A model generated the notes under the pieces. That model saw only the letters and a list, made by a program, of their open reading frames with translations. It did no database searches and was not told the origin of the DNA. From a bacterium (GTDB taxonomy: Bacteria > Patescibacteriota > Gracilibacteria > BD1-5 > UBA6164): a DNA stretch of 58,825 nt. A program made the translations under genes and the position numbers. Of this stretch, positions 57,293-58,825 are shown in pieces. Numbering within the stretch: position 1 is the first letter of the stretch; every line of letters begins with the position of its first letter. The stretch lies in the NCBI GenBank assembly GCA_024635485.1, contig JAGXIV010000010.1:1-58825 (forward strand). The letters run 5' to 3'.

Positions 57293-58825
57293 ATGCCAAT
57301 CGAAATAAATAAAACAACGGACATAACTCCTCTTACTCCAGCTCAAGAATTAGCTGAGCTCACTGGAATTCCAGAGGCTCAAATCACCCCTGAACAAATA
57401 GAAAAATATGAGCTTGCTAAAACTATTGATGCAAATTTAGATTTGCTTACTGTAAAAGCTGAGATAGATATAACAAAAAAAATCACAGCACTCAATACTC
57501 TTTTAGAACAAACTGATGATCAAACTTCAGGAGCAACAGAAAATCCAGAATGAGTATTAGCATGATTGAATTTTTCAGAATTATCAATGGATGAATTAAA
57601 AGTGAGAGTTTCAGAATGAGTAGCTTGAGCTTCTGAAGCATTAGAAGCAAAAAAACTAGAAGCGATTGCTACAGCTGAAAATAAATTCAAATCTGAAATG
57701 CAAGATTCTTTTATTGGAAAATTGATTCCTGAAAAATTCCTAGACTGGGTTATACAAACTTGAAAAGACAAAGTAGAATGAAAAGCAGATGCAATTCAAG
57801 GATGGATTGTATGATTACTGATTTGATTCATTCCAGGAGCTAAATTTCTTATGGATAAATATGAAGAAATAAATTCAATAAAATCATGAGACAATGCAGA
57901 AAATCCAAGTGTATGAAATACCGATACTCCCCCAGAAATGACTACATGAGATCCAGAAGTACCAGGAATACAAAGTGAAATATCAAATTCAAGTTGAAAT
58001 GAGAGCATTGAAAGTATAGATATTATGAGAAATCAGACACTTTACACAAACATATGAAAATGATTTTTACGACAAATTTCATGAGAAGTATTCACAGAAT
58101 GAAATGAAAGTGATACAATATTTTCTGAATTAGAAAACATCAAGTATTGAGAAATACAATCAAAATATATTACTTATTTAGAAAGCGTTTCCCAATGAAA
58201 AGATGAAGAGTGAGCATTGATTGAACTTTCAAATAGTCTAGGAATTAATGCAGCATGAATAGTTGACGCAGAAACAATATTATCAGTATTAGAATCAACA
58301 GTGTGAAATATTTCTATAAAAATAGTAGGTTACTATCTTGATTCAACTAGAATACAACAAATATCACAAGATCCAGATATTATTAGAAAATTTTGAGAAA
58401 ATTTTTGTTCGTCAATTAGTTGAAAAACAAGACGCGATTTAACTATGAAAGAAGTTCAAATTTGTTTATCACTGTCTATACCTCCTGTATTAAGAGAAGG
58501 GATTTCAAGTATGAAAGAAAACGGAACAGAATCACTTATGGATTCAATATTTTCTTCAAATTCACTAGAAAATGCAACAAAACATAGTGAGCTCATCTCA
58601 AGAGAAGTACTAGAGATTATTTATTGAGGGAGTGGTTGAAGTGCAATATTAAATAATGATAGTGAGTTTAAAAGAACTCTAAACTTTGATTCAATTTCTA
58701 GTGAAAAAACAAAATCAGAAATTGAGCTACTCATTTGATTTAAAAATAATTTTTTACCCGAAATAGTTGGAGACAATAAATTCAACCTTTGAATGGAAAA
58801 CTTTTGAGATGAATTAACATGAGAC
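57293..58825 (+). CDS. unknown large protein, 3' partial
   Basis: 511 cod ons open to the right edge with no stop. Acidic helical N-terminus (TPAQELAELTGIPEAQITPE, EQIEKYELAKTIDANLD), one hydrophobic helix near 167-186 (GWIVGLLIGFIPGAKFLMDK), a proline-rich linker (PPEMTTGDPEVPGIQS) and a helical C-terminal half (TKSEIELLIGFKNNFLPEIV). UGA-rich like the previous genes. Own promoter possible: TATAAT at 57262-57267. Probably continues the same unknown system; no known domain is seen. Confidence 0.6.

Overview
The window is chromosomal DNA from a bacterium that reads UGA as glycine (translation table 25), most likely a member of the Candidate Phyla Radiation in the Gracilibacteria / Absconditabacteria (BD1-5, SR1) group. 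The evidence is direct. Almost every housekeeping gene (gyrB, dnaE, pyrG, prfA, obgE, era, rpsJ, typA and others) is intact only if in-frame UGA is read through, and the UGA codons fall at conserved glycines such as the GHSMG, CRTGGR and KH-domain GxxG loops. Real genes end in UAA or UAG only. A standard-code translation shatters the window into false short ORFs. All coordinates below use UGA = Gly. The DNA is AT-rich, start codons almost never carry a Shine-Dalgarno sequence, and the recognisable promoters are sigma70-like with a 16-bp spacer.

Layout. 1-3.5 kb: a 5'-truncated alpha/beta hydrolase, SIMPL, ChaB, a thioredoxin-reductase-like flavoprotein and an SRPBCC protein. 3.5-9.5 kb: one rRNA operon on the minus strand (tRNA-Asn, Ser, Ser, Ile2, 16S, 23S, 5S, tRNA-Arg, Val) with tandem promoters, a boxA and complementary processing stems around 16S and 23S. 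9.7-17.4 kb: gyrB, two unknown proteins, a HAD/NUDIX/HD group, an MscS channel, a second HD protein and DUF378. 17.5-23.1 kb: pyrG, a serine protease with a peptidoglycan-binding domain, prfA and obgE. 23.2-30.6 kb: four tRNAs including the initiator, a membrane-tethered HTH protein, a DsbA-like protein, era, rpsF-ssb-rpsR and typA. 30.7-32.2 kb: a three-gene persulfide operon (SqrR/BigR-like regulator, rhodanese, ETHE1-like dioxygenase). 32.2-41.4 kb: dnaE, ung, a CHASE2 adenylate cyclase paired with a FecR protein, an FtsB-like protein and a two-helix membrane protein. 41.4-44.5 kb: a translation operon (tRNA-Asp, tRNA-Ala, two small basic proteins, tuf, rpsJ, rpmB, tRNA-Leu, rpsP, khpA). 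44.6-47.9 kb: an ATP-grasp/DUF1704 fusion and ftsX. 48.1-58.8 kb: a run of five very large or glycine-rich, unrecognised membrane proteins with heavy UGA use; the last runs off the window.

The housekeeping half is ordinary for a reduced CPR genome. The most unusual part is the 10.7-kb unknown cluster at the right end, which starts with a 1230-residue protein carrying three peptidoglycan-binding-like motifs. With the peptidoglycan-binding serine protease at 19.2-20.5 kb it suggests a cell-surface apparatus. Cultivated relatives of this group are epibionts or predators of other bacteria, so an attachment or lysis role is possible, but nothing in the sequence proves it.
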